Source of the DNA: Rubrivivax sp.
Lineage (GTDB): Bacteria > Pseudomonadota > Gammaproteobacteria > Burkholderiales > Burkholderiaceae_C
Assembly (NCBI GenBank): GCA_026785885.1
Contig: JAJAZC010000128.1
Location: 1 to 48,165, forward strand
Reading direction: 5' to 3'
DNA length: 48,165 nucleotides
This document shows positions 8,544 to 18,229 of this stretch, piece by piece; positions within the stretch are counted from its first letter, which is position 1, and each line of letters starts with the position of its first letter. The notes under the pieces were generated by a model. That model searched no databases and had not been told where the DNA came from. It saw only the letters and a list, made by a program, of their open reading frames with translations. The translations under genes were made by a program, and so were the position numbers.

Positions 8544-9442
8544 AGGTGCTGCTGTGCGGCGCATTCGACGCCGCTGAGCAGGCGGCTTGGCAAACCGCAC
8601 TGCAGCAGGCAATGCCGCAGGCCCAATGGCTGGACTTGCCGGCCGCGCAGGCAGTGCCGGTCGATGTGGTGGCTGCGGTGGTCGCCAACCCGCGCCGCGG
8701 CAGCCTGCAAGGCCTGCCGGCACTGCGACTGATTCAAAGCTTGTGGGCGGGGGTCGACCGTTTGCTGGCCGACACCACGCTGCCCGTCGGCGTGCCGATC
8801 GCGCGCATGGTCGACCCGGCGATGAACGCCGCCATGACCGAGACCGCGCTGTGGGCCGTGCTGTCGCTGCAGCGCGGCTTCTACGCCTACGCCCGCCAGC
8901 AGCACGCGGCGCAATGGCTGCAGCACCCGCAGCGCCGGGCCGATGCGCTGCGCGTGCTGATTCTGGGCCAGGGCCAGATTGGCCGCGCAGTGGCGGCGCG
9001 GCTGGCGCAGCAGGGCTACGCCGTCAGCGGCTGGCGGCGCGACGGCACACCGTTGCCGCCGCTGCTGGCGCAGGCCGACATCGTGATCAACCTGCTGCCG
9101 CTGACACCGCAGACCCGCGGCTTGCTAGACGCCGCGTTCTTCGCCGCGTTGCCGCGCGGTGCCAGCGTCGTCAACCTCGCGCGTGGTGCGCATGTGGATG
9201 ACGACGCATTGCTGGCGGCTTTGGATCATGGCCATCTGCAGCACGCGGTGCTCGATGTCTTTCACGCCGAGCCGCTGCCACCCGGCCACGCGTTCTGGCA
9301 GCACCCCAGCGTCACGGTGCTGCCGCATGTGGCCGCGCAGACCGATCCCAGCAGCGCGGCCGCTGTGGTGGCGGCCAACCTGCAGGCGCTGCAGGATGGC
9401 GGTGCGCTGCAGCACCTGGTGGATAGACAACGCGCCTACTGA
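8540..9442 (+). CDS. ghrA: Glyoxylate/hydroxypyruvate reductase A-like D-2-hydroxyacid dehydrogenase
   Basis: NAD(P)H-dependent reductase of 2-oxoacids such as glyoxylate or hydroxypyruvate. The 300-residue protein has the Rossmann motif LILGQGQIGRAVA (about residue 140), and the catalytic Arg in VVNLARGAHV, the Glu region in VFHAEPLPPGH and the His in TVLPHVAAQ in the usual order. Length matches the GhrA branch rather than the longer phosphoglycerate dehydrogenases. The GTG start overlaps the pncC stop as GTGA. Whether glyoxylate is the real substrate cannot be read from sequence, although the window also encodes a malate synthase that consumes glyoxylate. Confidence 0.85.
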   Translation: MKVLLCGAFDAAEQAAWQTALQQAMPQAQWLDLPAAQAVPVDVVAAVVANPRRGSLQGLPALRLIQSLWAGVDRLLADTTLPVGVPIARMVDPAMNAAMTETALWAVLSLQRGFYAYARQQHAAQWLQHPQRRADALRVLILGQGQIGRAVAARLAQQGYAVSGWRRDGTPLPPLLAQADIVINLLPLTPQTRGLLDAAFFAALPRGASVVNLARGAHVDDDALLAALDHGHLQHAVLDVFHAEPLPPGHAFWQHPSVTVLPHVAAQTDPSSAAAVVAANLQALQDGGALQHLVDRQRAY

Positions 9443-9610
9443 TAGCTGGCCGTGCGGTGCCGACGACAATCGGCGGCAGCCGCCGCAGCGGCCGCTGCGG
9501 CTGCTGCAGCCCCTGTTCCGGTTCCCCATTGCGCCGCGCCGCTCCACCCTGCGCCGCTGTCCTGCTCCGCCCGCCGCCGTTTACCCTTTCTCGACTTCAA
9601 CGATTGCCTT

Positions 9611-10381
9611 ATGCCCGCCACCGAACGTGTGCTCTCCGTGCACCACTGGAACGACACGCTGTTTTCCTTTCGCACCACGCGGGACCCGGCTCTGCGCTTT
9701 CGCAACGGGCACTTTCTGATGATCGGTTTGCCGGTCAACGGCAAGCCGCTGCTGCGTGCTTACAGCGTGGCCAGCCCCAATCACGCCGAGTACCTCGAAT
9801 TCCTCAGCATCAAGGTGCCCGACGGCCCGCTCACATCGCGCTTGCAACACCTGGTGCCGGGCGACGAGGTCATCGTCGGCAGCAAGCCCGTGGGCAGCCT
9901 GCTGCTGGACGATTTGCGGCCCGGGCGGCATCTGTACCTGCTGGCCACCGGCACCGGCCTGGCGCCCTTCATGAGCATCCTGCAGGACCCGGAAACGTAC
10001 GAGCGTTTCGACAAGGTCGTGATGGTGCACGGCGTGCGCATCGTCAGCGAGCTGGCCTACGCGCACTTCCTGAAGCACGAGCTGCCCGAGCACGAGTTTC
10101 TCGGCGAGTTGGTGCACGGGCGACTGATTTACTACCCGACCGTCACGCGCGAGCCCTTCCGCCACCAGGGCCGTCTGACCGACCTGCTGCGCACCGGGCA
10201 ACTCGGCCGCGACATCGGCCTGTCGCCGCTGGACCGGCGGGTTGACCGCGCGATGATCTGCGGCAACGCCGCGATGCTGGCCGAGTGCAGCGCGCTGCTG
10301 GATGCGCAGGGCTTCGAGATCAGCCCACGACAGGGCGAGCTGGGCGACTACGTAATCGAGCGCGCGTTCGTCGACAAGTAG
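9611..10381 (+). CDS. fpr: Ferredoxin/flavodoxin--NADP+ reductase
   Basis: FAD enzyme moving electrons between NADPH and ferredoxin or flavodoxin, in oxidative-stress response and Fe-S supply. The 256-residue protein has the FAD-binding RAYSVASPN motif, the NADP-binding LLATGTGLAPFMSIL motif, the ICGNAAML segment and the C-terminal end YVIERAFVDK typical of the bacterial subclass. ATG 9611 is chosen because family homology begins there (about 257 residues is normal); the frame is open further upstream to 9452 through a GCC-rich tract with no homology. It is about 170 bases from the preceding dehydrogenase gene, so it probably has its own promoter. Confidence 0.93.
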   Translation: MPATERVLSVHHWNDTLFSFRTTRDPALRFRNGHFLMIGLPVNGKPLLRAYSVASPNHAEYLEFLSIKVPDGPLTSRLQHLVPGDEVIVGSKPVGSLLLDDLRPGRHLYLLATGTGLAPFMSILQDPETYERFDKVVMVHGVRIVSELAYAHFLKHELPEHEFLGELVHGRLIYYPTVTREPFRHQGRLTDLLRTGQLGRDIGLSPLDRRVDRAMICGNAAMLAECSALLDAQGFEISPRQGELGDYVIERAFVDK

Positions 10382-10387
10382 ACGCGC

Positions 10388-10437
10388 ATGCAGCAGATCA
10401 GGCAGCAGATCAGGCAGCAGGTCCAGCAGCAGCCCGC
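10388..10437. repeat. short tandem repeats between fpr and holA
   Basis: Two direct copies of a 12-mer (GCAGCAGATCAG), followed by degenerate GCAGCAGGTCCAGCAGCAG copies, occupy the convergent fpr/holA spacer. No T-run is present, so a terminator is not evident. This is one of several simple-sequence tracts in the window. Confidence 0.6.
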
Positions 10438-10473
10438 CGACCCAACGGTAGGCGGCAGCGAGCGCCGCGCCGC

Positions 10474-11559
10474 TCAGGGTCGCAGCGCCAGGCGGCCGGT
10501 TTTGCTGGCCGCTGCTGCCTGCAGCATCTGCAGCACCCAGCGCCGCAGCGCAGCCCAGGGCTCGTGCGGCCACTGCGGGTGCTTCAGGCCCTTGACGATG
10601 CCGTCGCAGATGCCGGCTGCATCCAGCAAGCGCGCCACCTGGTGGCCGGCCAACAGCGGCAGCACCCGCTCCAACAACTTTTCTTTGGTACCCCAGACGC
10701 GTGCGTCCTTGATGGCCAGCGGCAGCGGCTTGCCGGCCTGCAGCGCCGCGTGGCCGCGGGCCAGTGCGCGCACGTCTTCGGCCAACGTCCAGTGCACCAT
10801 CACGGCCGCTTCGCCCTCGGCGCGCAGGCCGTCCAGCATGCGCAGTGCGCGCGCGGTCTGGCCGGCCCATACCGCCTCAGCCAGCTTGGTCACGTCATAA
10901 CGTGCGACGTTGAGCACCGCGGCTTCGACCTGCTCGTAGCTCAACTCGCCGGCCGGGTGCAGCAGCGCCAACTTTTGCAGTTCTTGATGCGCAGCCAGCA
11001 GGTTGCCTTCGACGCGATCGGCAAAGAACGCCAGCGTGCGCTGCCCAGCTTCACCCGCGGCCACCCGCTGCTGCTGGCGAGCCAGCCGCTGCGCCAGCCA
11101 GGCCGGCAGCGCGTGCCGCGCCAAGGTTTCGACCCGCAGCGTGGTGCCGGCAGCATCCAGCGCGTTGAACCACGCCGCCTTGCTTTGCTGATAGTCCAGC
11201 CGCGGCAGCGTCACCAGTGTCAGCACATCGTCGGGCAGGCGCGCACAAACGCGCTCGCAGTAACGCTGCAAAGCATCGGATCCTTCCTTGCCGGGCTTGC
11301 CGCCGGGGATGCGGATCTCGATCAGCTGCTTGTCGGCAAACAGGCTCATGGCCTGCGCAGCGCCCAGCACGCCGGCCCAATCGAAGTGCGCACCGCTGAC
11401 GGTGAAGACCTTGCGTTCGATAAAGCCCGCAGCGCGCGCCGCGGCACGGATGGCGTCGCCCGCTTCCTGCGCCAGCAGCGGCTCGTCGCCATGGATCGTG
11501 TACAGCGACTTCAAGCCCCGGGCCAGGGCCGCATCCAGCTGATCGGCGCGCAGCTGCAT
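10474..11559 (-). CDS. holA: DNA polymerase III subunit delta
   Basis: Clamp-loader subunit that opens the beta sliding clamp. The 361-residue protein begins MQLRADQLDAAL and contains YTIHGDEPLLAQEA, the degenerate nucleotide-binding start of delta, then FADKQLIEIRIPGGKPGKEG and the helical C-terminal collar region. Length is normal. It follows lptE by five bases on the minus strand, and the order leuS-lptE-holA is a conserved Gram-negative arrangement. Confidence 0.94.
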   Translation of the reverse strand: MQLRADQLDAALARGLKSLYTIHGDEPLLAQEAGDAIRAAARAAGFIERKVFTVSGAHFDWAGVLGAAQAMSLFADKQLIEIRIPGGKPGKEGSDALQRYCERVCARLPDDVLTLVTLPRLDYQQSKAAWFNALDAAGTTLRVETLARHALPAWLAQRLARQQQRVAAGEAGQRTLAFFADRVEGNLLAAHQELQKLALLHPAGELSYEQVEAAVLNVARYDVTKLAEAVWAGQTARALRMLDGLRAEGEAAVMVHWTLAEDVRALARGHAALQAGKPLPLAIKDARVWGTKEKLLERVLPLLAGHQVARLLDAAGICDGIVKGLKHPQWPHEPWAALRRWVLQMLQAAAASKTGRLALRP

Positions 11560-11564
11560 GGCGG

Positions 11565-12104
11565 CTACTGCCTGACCGTGTGCGTGAGCGTCTGCGTAAC
11601 CGTCAACGTCGCCAGCCGGCGCATGACTTGCGCAGCGATGTCGGATTGCATCTCGCGGTACAGCTCGGCTTCTTCGGCCTCTTTGGCCAGCGCCGCGGTT
11701 TCGCTGTAGCTCAGGTCGCGCGAGACCTGCAACTCGGCACGCGGGATCAGCTCGCGCCCAGCCGCGTTGCGTACGCGGAAGTGAAAGCGCAAGCGCAGCT
11801 GCAGCTCACGCACCTGCGCTGCGGCGGTGCTGGCCACGACGCTGCGCTCGCGCACATCGTCCAGCACCAGCAACACCAGCTGTGCCCTGTCCGGTGCATC
11901 CAGCACCTGCACCTGTTGCTGCAGCTGGCGCTTGAGCTCACCGTGCAACGGCGAGCGCGGCGCAAAGCCGGTCAACGCGATGCTGCTGAAGGCCACCCGC
12001 GGCGGCTGGCGCAGCTGAAAGCCGCAGCCGGAGAGCAGCGCGGCCGAAGCCGAGGCAGCCGCCGCCGCGCCCGCCACCAGCACCACCCGTCTAGACAACC
12101 ACAT
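11565..12104 (-). CDS. lptE: LPS-assembly lipoprotein LptE
   Basis: Outer-membrane lipoprotein that plugs the LptD barrel and helps insert lipopolysaccharide. It has a twin-Arg-containing signal segment, a lipobox LLSGC with Cys27 as the lipidation site, followed by [12 protein letters not shown] and the LptE-type region ending RREMQSDI-like ([16 protein letters not shown]). It overlaps the leuS 3' end by 14 bases. The last residues ([12 protein letters not shown]) come from a GTCTGC-like simple-sequence tract at 11570-11612. Confidence 0.92.
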   Translation of the reverse strand: MWLSRRVVLVAGAAAAASASAALLSGCGFQLRQPPRVAFSSIALTGFAPRSPLHGELKRQLQQQVQVLDAPDRAQLVLLVLDDVRERSVVASTAAAQVRELQLRLRFHFRVRNAAGRELIPRAELQVSRDLSYSETAALAKEAEEAELYREMQSDIAAQVMRRLATLTVTQTLTHTVRQ

Positions 12105-14835
12105 TGACCAGCCGCCCCGGCACGACGATCACTTTCCTCACAGCCTTGCCATCGCTGAACCGTGCGAACTCGGGCGACGCAAGTGCTGCGGCCTCGATCG
12201 CGCCGCGTTCGGCGTCGGCCGGCACGTGGATGCTGCCGCGTGTCTTGCCGGCGACCTGCAGCACGAGCTCGATGCGGTCCTGCAGCAGCGCCGCTTCATC
12301 GACCTCGGGCCAAGGCGCGTTGATGATGTCGCCGTGGCGCGCGGCAAAACCCATCTCGTGCCACAGCGCATGCGTGATGTGCGGTGCGGCCGGGTACAGC
12401 GTGCGCAGCAACAGGCTGAAGGCCTCGTGCAACAAGGCGGCGTCGGCCGGCGTGGCGCCGGGTGTCGCGCTGGGTGCGGCGTCAAGTGCGGGGGCAGGTG
12501 TGGCGTTTGGTGCGGCATCGAGTCTGGCGTCGAGCTTGGCATCGTCGATGGCGTTGAGCATCTTCATCGCGCCGGAGATCACGGTGTTGTATTGCAGGCG
12601 CTCGAAATCGTGGCTCACCTGGCGCAGCAACAGGTGCATTTCGCGCCGCAACGTGGTGGCTGCGGCCGACGCGCCGGTGATCGCCGGCACGCTGCCATCC
12701 AGGCCCGACAAGACACCCTGGGCGCGCAAGCCCGCGGCCCACAACCGGCGCAGAAAGCGGAAGCTGCCCTCGGCCCCGGAGTCGGACCACGCTGCGCTTT
12801 GATCCGGCGGACCGGCAAACATCGTGAACACACGCGCCGTGTCGGCACCGAACTTGGCGATGATGTCTTTGGGCTCGACGACGTTGTTCTTGCTCTTGGA
12901 CATCTTCTCGATGCCGCCCAACATCACCGGCAGGCCGTCCGCACGCGCCGTGGCGCCAGTGGGTTGGCCGCGCTCGTCGTACAGCACCTCGACCTCGCTG
13001 GGATAAAACCAGCGTTTTTTGCCGTCGGCTTCATCGCGGTAGAAGCTTTCATTAAGCAGCATGCCCTGCGTGAACAGCCGCGTGAAAGGCTCGCCGAAGC
13101 GAACCAGGCCGAGGTCGCGCATGGCTTTGGTCCAAAAGCGCGCGTACAGCAAGTGCAGCACCGCGTGTTCGATGCCGCCGATGTACTGGTCCATCGGCAT
13201 CCAGTAGTCAATGCGCTCGTCGACCATCGCGTCGTCGCTGCCCGGGCAGCAGTAGCGCATGGTGTACCAGGCGCTGTCGACGAAGGTGTCCATGGTGTCG
13301 GTCTCGCGCCGCGCCGGCTGGCCGCATTGCGGGCAGGAGACGTTCAAGAACCCGGCGCACTTGTTCAGCGGGTTGCCGCTGCCATCGGGCACGAGGTCCG
13401 GCGGCAGGATTACCGGCAGGTCTTTCTCGGGCACCGGCACCGAGCCGCAGCCGGGCCGTCCTTCGCTGCCATCGCAATGGATGATCGGGATCGGCGTGCC
13501 CCAATAGCGCTGCCGGCTGATGCCCCAGTCGCGCAAGCGCCAGGTGGTTTGTCTATCGCCCAGGCCCAGATCTTTCAGCGCCTGGGCGATGGCCTCCACC
13601 GCCGGTGCGCAATGCAGGCCGCTGAAGTTGCCGCTGTTGATGGTGACGCCGCGCTGTTTGTCGGCATACCAGTCCTGCCAGCGCGCGTAGTCGTAGGGCT
13701 CGCCGTCCACATGCACGACCTGCAGCATCGGGATGCCGTACTTGCGCGCAAAAGCAAAGTCGCGCTCGTCGTGTGCCGGCACCCCCATTACGGCACCGTC
13801 GCCATAGCCCATCAACACGTAGTTGCCCACCCACAGCGGCACCGGCTCGTCGGTCAGCGGGTGCAGCACGCTCAAGCCCGTGGGCAGGCCTTCCTTTTCC
13901 TTCAGCGCCAGCTCGGCTTCGGTGGTGCCGCCTTGTTTGCAGCGCGCGATGAAAGCAGCCAGCTCCGGGTTGGCTAGCGCTGCGTGCGTGGCCAGCGGGT
14001 GCTCCGGCGCCACGGCGCAAAAGGTCACGCCCATCAGCGTGTCGGCACGCGTCGTGAAGACGTGCATCAGACCGCCCTGAATCGGCTCGCCGTCAGCGCC
14101 CGTGATGTTGTGGCGGAAGGCGAATCGCACGCCTTCGCTCTTGCCTATCCAGTGCTCCTGCATCAGGCGCACACGCTCGGGCCAGCCGGCGAGGTAGTCC
14201 GGATACGTGGGGTCGTTGACACCGGCCAGCAGCTCGTCGGCGTACCGCGTGATGGCCAGGTAGTAGCCCGGGATCTCGCGCTTTTCGACGGTGGCGCCGC
14301 TGCGCCAGCCACGGCCGTCGACGACCTGTTCGTTGGCCAGCACGGTCTGGTCGACCGGGTCCCAGTTGACGATCTGCGTCTTCTTGTAGGCGATGCCCTT
14401 GTCGAGCATCTGCAGAAAGAACCACTGGTTCCACTTGTAGTAGCTGGGGTCGCAGGTCGCGAGCTCGCGGCTCCAGTCGAAGGCCAGGCCCAGCGGCTTC
14501 ATCTGGCTCTTCATGTCGGCAATGTTGGCGCGCGTCCACTGCTCGGGCGGCACGTTGTTGGCCATCGCCGCGTTCTCCGCCGGCAGGCCAAAGGCGTCCC
14601 AACCCATCGGCATCAACACGTTCATGCCCTTCATGCGCAACTGGCGGCCCATCATGTCGCCGATGGTGTAGTTGCGTACGTGCCCCATGTGCAGCTTGCC
14701 GCTGGGGTAGGGCAGCATGCTGCAGGCGTAGAACTTGGGGCGCGCCGGGTCTTCGGTGACGCTGCTGGCGCCGCTCAATTCCCAGTGCAGCTGGGCGGCA
14801 GTTTCGACCTCGGCGGGCACGTACTTTTCGTTCAT
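12091..14835 (-). CDS. leuS: Leucyl-tRNA synthetase
   Basis: Class I synthetase that charges tRNA-Leu, with a CP1 editing domain. The 914-residue protein has the HIGH-type motif HMGH at residues 49-52, the zinc-like Cys cluster (CPQCGQ), and KMSKS near residue 645. A 25-35-residue Ala/Pro/Asp/Thr-rich insertion (about 763-797) interrupts the anticodon-binding region just before [15 protein letters not shown]; relatives normally have a short loop there. ATG 14835 is fixed by the conserved MNEKY start. GGAGG touches the ATG directly, too close for normal use, and TACAAT ends six bases before the ATG. It follows the TolR-like gene by 19 bases. Confidence 0.96.
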   Translation of the reverse strand: MNEKYVPAEVETAAQLHWELSGASSVTEDPARPKFYACSMLPYPSGKLHMGHVRNYTIGDMMGRQLRMKGMNVLMPMGWDAFGLPAENAAMANNVPPEQWTRANIADMKSQMKPLGLAFDWSRELATCDPSYYKWNQWFFLQMLDKGIAYKKTQIVNWDPVDQTVLANEQVVDGRGWRSGATVEKREIPGYYLAITRYADELLAGVNDPTYPDYLAGWPERVRLMQEHWIGKSEGVRFAFRHNITGADGEPIQGGLMHVFTTRADTLMGVTFCAVAPEHPLATHAALANPELAAFIARCKQGGTTEAELALKEKEGLPTGLSVLHPLTDEPVPLWVGNYVLMGYGDGAVMGVPAHDERDFAFARKYGIPMLQVVHVDGEPYDYARWQDWYADKQRGVTINSGNFSGLHCAPAVEAIAQALKDLGLGDRQTTWRLRDWGISRQRYWGTPIPIIHCDGSEGRPGCGSVPVPEKDLPVILPPDLVPDGSGNPLNKCAGFLNVSCPQCGQPARRETDTMDTFVDSAWYTMRYCCPGSDDAMVDERIDYWMPMDQYIGGIEHAVLHLLYARFWTKAMRDLGLVRFGEPFTRLFTQGMLLNESFYRDEADGKKRWFYPSEVEVLYDERGQPTGATARADGLPVMLGGIEKMSKSKNNVVEPKDIIAKFGADTARVFTMFAGPPDQSAAWSDSGAEGSFRFLRRLWAAGLRAQGVLSGLDGSVPAITGASAAATTLRREMHLLLRQVSHDFERLQYNTVISGAMKMLNAIDDAKLDARLDAAPNATPAPALDAAPSATPGATPADAALLHEAFSLLLRTLYPAAPHITHALWHEMGFAARHGDIINAPWPEVDEAALLQDRIELVLQVAGKTRGSIHVPADAERGAIEAAALASPEFARFSDGKAVRKVIVVPGRLVNVVV

Positions 14836-14841
14836 CCTCCG

Positions 14842-14847
14842 ATTGTA
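14842..14847 (-). promoter_or_regulatory. -10-like hexamer immediately before leuS
   Basis: TACAAT on the minus strand ends six bases before the leuS ATG, so initiation at the usual distance would begin at or beside the A of the ATG, giving a leaderless message. No good -35 is visible 16-18 bases upstream. leuS is also likely read through from the upstream operon. Confidence 0.3.
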
Positions 14848-14854
14848 GGGACGG

Positions 14855-15334
14855 CTACTTTGGCGCCGTGGCTCCTGGTGGCGAGGCGGCCGCTGGGTCG
14901 GCTGGCTCGGCGGCCGTCTCGGTAACAAAGCCGATGCGCGTGAGCCCCGCCGCCTGCACCCAGCCGATCAATTCCGCCACACGGCCGTAAGGCACGCGGC
15001 TGTCGGCGCGCAGTTGCACCTCGGTGGCCGGATTGCGCCGCGCGGCTTCGCGCACCTGCTGCACGATGCTGTCGCGCGCCTGCTCCGGCGCCAGCGGCTG
15101 CTCACCCAAGTACAGCCGGCCCTCGGCGTCGATGGCCACCGCCACAAAGGCCGGTGCATTGCTGTTGGCAGCGGCATCGCTGTGCGGCAGATCGAGCTTC
15201 AGGCTGGTCGTCATCAGCGGCGCGGTAATGATGAAGATCACCAGCAGCACCAGCATCACGTCGATCAGCGGCGTCATGTTGATATCGCTCATCGGCTTGC
15301 TGCCGGGATTGCGTTCAAGGCGGCCAAACGCCAT
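14855..15334 (-). CDS. TolR/ExbD-family biopolymer transport protein
   Basis: Inner-membrane partner of the adjacent TolQ/ExbB protein; such pairs use the proton gradient to energise outer-membrane processes. The 159-residue form starting at ATG 15334 ([11 protein letters not shown]) has one transmembrane helix ([16 protein letters not shown]) with the conserved Asp of [15 protein letters not shown], then a periplasmic domain ([18 protein letters not shown]). The longer frame to 15463 would run antiparallel into its partner, so the short start is chosen. It starts one base after the TolQ-like stop. The C-terminus is Ala/Pro-rich. Whether it serves TonB or Pal cannot be decided; no tonB or pal is nearby. 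Confidence 0.9.
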   Translation of the reverse strand: MAFGRLERNPGSKPMSDINMTPLIDVMLVLLVIFIITAPLMTTSLKLDLPHSDAAANSNAPAFVAVAIDAEGRLYLGEQPLAPEQARDSIVQQVREAARRNPATEVQLRADSRVPYGRVAELIGWVQAAGLTRIGFVTETAAEPADPAAASPPGATAPK

Positions 15335-15335
15335 C

Positions 15336-15995
15336 TCAGGGCTCCGCGGAGGACAGCACGACTTCACGCAGGTCGTGTGCAAAGCCTTCCAGCTCGGCCT
15401 CGGACGCTGCGATCCACTGGCCGAACACGTTGTAGGCCAGCACCGCGGGCACGGCCACGGCAATGCCGGCGGCCGTCATGATCAGCGCCTCACCGATCGG
15501 GCCGCTGACCTTGTCGATCGTGATGCTGCCCGCTGCAGCCATGCCCGCAAGTGCGTGGTAAATGCCCCAGACGGTGCCGAAGAGTCCGACGAAAGGTGCC
15601 GTGCTGCCGATGCTGGCCAGCAGCACCTGGCCGAACTGCAGGTGCGCCAGGCCGCGGTGCAGCGCGTCGCGCAGGCGCCGCGTGAGCTGGCTCTCAACGC
15701 GACCGCTGGCTTCCAAAGTGAGTGGCTGCGGCTGGGCAGTGGCAGCGGCCAACAGCGGCTGCAGCACACGCTCGCGGTCCAGCGCGGCCAGCCGGGTGCG
15801 GCCATCGTCCAGCGTCGCAGCGTCCCAGAAGGCCGGCACCGCGCGGTGGATATCGGCTGTGGCGCGCCTGAGCACCCAGCCCTTCCACAGGATCAACACC
15901 CAGACCGCCACCGACATCAACAGCAGCAGTAGCGCCACGGCACGGCCGACACCGTCGGTGCTGAGCCAAAACTGTTGCAGACCGTGGAGCGCCAT
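15336..15995 (-). CDS. TolQ/ExbB-family proton channel protein
   Basis: Multi-spanning inner-membrane component of the proton-driven motor formed with the TolR/ExbD protein. The 219-residue protein has an N-terminal helix (AVALLLLLMSVAVWVLILW), and two further helices around VGLFGTVWGIYHALAGM and EALIMTAAGIAVAVPAVLAYNVF, the signature MotA/TolQ/ExbB region with the conserved Thr/Gly-rich channel face. Gene order dapB, this gene, TolR/ExbD-like, leuS is common in Burkholderiales. Confidence 0.9.
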   Translation of the reverse strand: MALHGLQQFWLSTDGVGRAVALLLLLMSVAVWVLILWKGWVLRRATADIHRAVPAFWDAATLDDGRTRLAALDRERVLQPLLAAATAQPQPLTLEASGRVESQLTRRLRDALHRGLAHLQFGQVLLASIGSTAPFVGLFGTVWGIYHALAGMAAAGSITIDKVSGPIGEALIMTAAGIAVAVPAVLAYNVFGQWIAASEAELEGFAHDLREVVLSSAEP

Positions 15996-16041
15996 GTTCA
16001 GCCCGTCTTTGTGCTCTTCAGCGTGTCTGCGTGTCAGCCCG

Positions 16042-16911
16042 TCAACTTGTCAGCTTGTCAGCCAGACCACCCGGCAGGCCGAGCACGTCGGCCATGCCGT
16101 ACAAGCCCGGGCCGCGTGCTGCCACGTAGCGCGCCGCGCGCAGGCTGCCTTCGGCATAGTTGGCGCGGCTGCTGCTCTTGTGCGTGATCTCGATGCGCTC
16201 GCCGGTGCCGGCGAACAGTACGGTGTGCTCACCGACGATGTCGCCCCCGCGGATGGCGGCAAAGCCGATGTCGCCGCGGCGGCGTTCGCCGGTGTGGCCC
16301 TCGCGCGCAAAAACACTGCGGCCCTGCAGCGCAACGCCGCGGCCCCGGGCGACCGCCTCACCGAGCGCCAGCGCGGTGCCGCTGGGTGCGTCGACCTTGT
16401 GGCGGTGGTGGGCCTCGATGACCTCAACGTCGTAGCTGTCGTCCAGCGCCCGCGCTGCGGCTTGCAGCAGGCCCAGCATGACGTTGACGCCGACGCTCAT
16501 GTTGGGCGCGAAGACGATGCCGATGTGCTGCGCCTGCGCAGCCAGCTCGGCACGCTGCTGGGCTGTGAACCCCGTGGTGCCGACGACTGCGCGAACGCCA
16601 GCCGCGCGGCAGGCGGCCAGGTGGGCCAGCGTGCCGTCGGGCCGCGTGAAGTCGATTAGCACGTCGGCGCCGGCCAGGCCTTGCTGCAGGTCGGCAGTGA
16701 CCTGCACGCCGCTGTGGCGGCCGAGCGCAGCGCCGGCGTCCTGCCCGAGCCCGGCGCTGCCGGGCACATCGAGCGCACCGCTCAGGCGCAAGCCGGTGTC
16801 GCCCAGCACGGCCTGCACCAGCAGGCGACCCATGCGGCCTGCGGCACCGGCCACGGCAATGCTCAGTACCGAATTCAGCACCGGGACCGCGGGCGCCACG
16901 GCTGCTGCCAC
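16042..16911 (-). CDS. dapB: 4-hydroxy-tetrahydrodipicolinate reductase
   Basis: Second committed step of lysine/diaminopimelate synthesis, reducing the DapA product with NAD(P)H. The 289-residue protein has the nucleotide-binding [21 protein letters not shown], and the catalytic [15 protein letters not shown]. The annotated ATG 16911 adds a short Ala/Val-rich lead before the usual VLSIAVAG start, so a start at about residue 15 is possible. The stop lies within a tandem octamer (CTTGTCAG, 16046-16061, plus strand), so the last few residues (DKLTS) come from a simple repeat. It lies 12 bases downstream of bamE. Confidence 0.95.
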   Translation of the reverse strand: MAAAVAPAVPVLNSVLSIAVAGAAGRMGRLLVQAVLGDTGLRLSGALDVPGSAGLGQDAGAALGRHSGVQVTADLQQGLAGADVLIDFTRPDGTLAHLAACRAAGVRAVVGTTGFTAQQRAELAAQAQHIGIVFAPNMSVGVNVMLGLLQAAARALDDSYDVEVIEAHHRHKVDAPSGTALALGEAVARGRGVALQGRSVFAREGHTGERRRGDIGFAAIRGGDIVGEHTVLFAGTGERIEITHKSSSRANYAEGSLRAARYVAARGPGLYGMADVLGLPGGLADKLTS

Positions 16912-16923
16912 TGCCCGCTCAGC

Positions 16924-17481
16924 TCAGCTCGGCTCAAGCGGCGGGTACTCGCGCACCAGGCCCACCGGTTCCGGCGCCGGAGCCTCCCGCCGCACCGGCG
17001 GCGGCAGCGCCTGGCGCTCAGCATCGGTCAGCTCCAGCTTGGGCGCGCGTGGGTCCTTGATGCGGCTGATGGAGGCCACGAAGTCGCGTTCTGCGGGCAG
17101 CTCGGGTGCGTCGATGTTTTTGACGACATCACCGTCGAAGGTCACGATGACGCTGCGCCGCTGCAGTTGCGCGCCTGGCCGGCGCAACGTGAAGATGTAG
17201 TCCCAGCGGTTGGCGTGAAAGGGGTCGGTCACCAGCGGCGTGCCCAGAATGTCGCGCACCTGCAGCCGCGTCAGCCCGGGTTTGACCAGCACGGCCTGCT
17301 CCTGCGTGATCGCATTGCCCTGCACGATGTCGATGCGGTAGGGCGTGATGAAGCCGAGGAAGCTGTCGGTGCGCTGCAGCGACTGGCAGCCGGCCAGCAG
17401 GGCCACAGCGGCCAGCGTGCACGTGAGGGACAGAGGTCGCGGCAAGCGAAGCGAGCCGGGCGAGCTGGGCAAACTGGGCAT
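16924..17481 (-). CDS. bamE: Outer membrane assembly lipoprotein BamE
   Basis: Small lipoprotein of the BAM complex that stabilises BamA-BamD. The 185-residue form from ATG 17481 has a signal peptide with lipobox LLAGC (Cys32), followed by the SmpA/OmlA fold with PGLTRLQVRDILGTP and RWDYIFTLRRPG. The C-terminal extension past residue 140 (RIKDPRAPKLELT, then Pro-rich) is typical of Burkholderiales. It is transcribed away from fur, a conserved betaproteobacterial arrangement. Confidence 0.93.
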   Translation of the reverse strand: MPSLPSSPGSLRLPRPLSLTCTLAAVALLAGCQSLQRTDSFLGFITPYRIDIVQGNAITQEQAVLVKPGLTRLQVRDILGTPLVTDPFHANRWDYIFTLRRPGAQLQRRSVIVTFDGDVVKNIDAPELPAERDFVASISRIKDPRAPKLELTDAERQALPPPVRREAPAPEPVGLVREYPPLEPS

Positions 17482-17712
17482 GGGGCGCGGTGGGTGCGTG
17501 GCAGCCGCTGGGGCCGTGAGGCTGTGCAAGCCGGGAGTGCTGAACGGGCCGGAAGGGTTGGGGCGATCGAGAAGGGCCGAACGACACCTCAGGGAACAAG
17601 CCGCCGCGGCCAATCTTGCTGGCTATGATGGCCGAATTCTAGCGGGGCAGCCTCGCAGGGCCTGCCCAATCCGGCGCAGCGACTGCCAAGGCCGTGTCAT
17701 TTAGGGGGCGCA

Positions 17713-18141
17713 GTGAAACACGCCGAAGAACTCAAGCACAGCGGCCTCAAAGCGACGCTGCCGCGCATCAAGATCCTCGAGGTCTTTCAGCGCACCGCGC
17801 GGCGCCACATGACGGCCGAAGACGTCTTCAAGGCCTTGCTGACCGAGGGCGCCGACATCGGGCTGGCAACCGTGTACCGCGTGTTGATGCAGTTCGAGCA
17901 AGCCGGGTTGTTGACGCGCAGCAACTTCGAGTCGGGCAAGGCGGTCTTCGAGCTCAACGAAGGCCAGCACCACGACCACCTGGTGTGCCTGGACTGCGGC
18001 CGCGTCGAGGAGTTCTTCGACGCGCAAATCGAAGCACGCCAGCGCGAAGTCACGGAGTCGCGTGGCTTCGCGCTTCAGGAGCATTCATTGGCGCTGTACG
18101 CGCGCTGCACCAAACCGCATTGCGAGCACCGGCAGAAGTAG
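17713..18141 (+). CDS. fur: Ferric uptake regulator Fur
   Basis: Iron-responsive DNA-binding repressor. The 142-residue protein has an N-terminal winged helix (RIKILEVF to [17 protein letters not shown]) and the metal-binding dimerisation domain with [11 protein letters not shown] and a C-terminal CTKPHCEH. The start is GTG 17713 with AGGGGGC about 5-11 bases upstream. About 230 bases separate it from the divergent bamE and should hold both promoters; I could not pick a clear Fur box there. Confidence 0.96.
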   Translation: MKHAEELKHSGLKATLPRIKILEVFQRTARRHMTAEDVFKALLTEGADIGLATVYRVLMQFEQAGLLTRSNFESGKAVFELNEGQHHDHLVCLDCGRVEEFFDAQIEARQREVTESRGFALQEHSLALYARCTKPHCEHRQK

Positions 18142-18182
18142 CAGCTTGCCGGCCGCGCCTGACGGCATGCTGCCTTCGGCCT

Positions 18183-18213
<31 letters not shown>

Positions 18214-18229
18214 CCATGCGCGCCGCCGC

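Noticed and set aside
12226-13977. 583-residue open frame antisense to leuS
   Set aside because: Same shadow character; leuS is unambiguous on the other strand.
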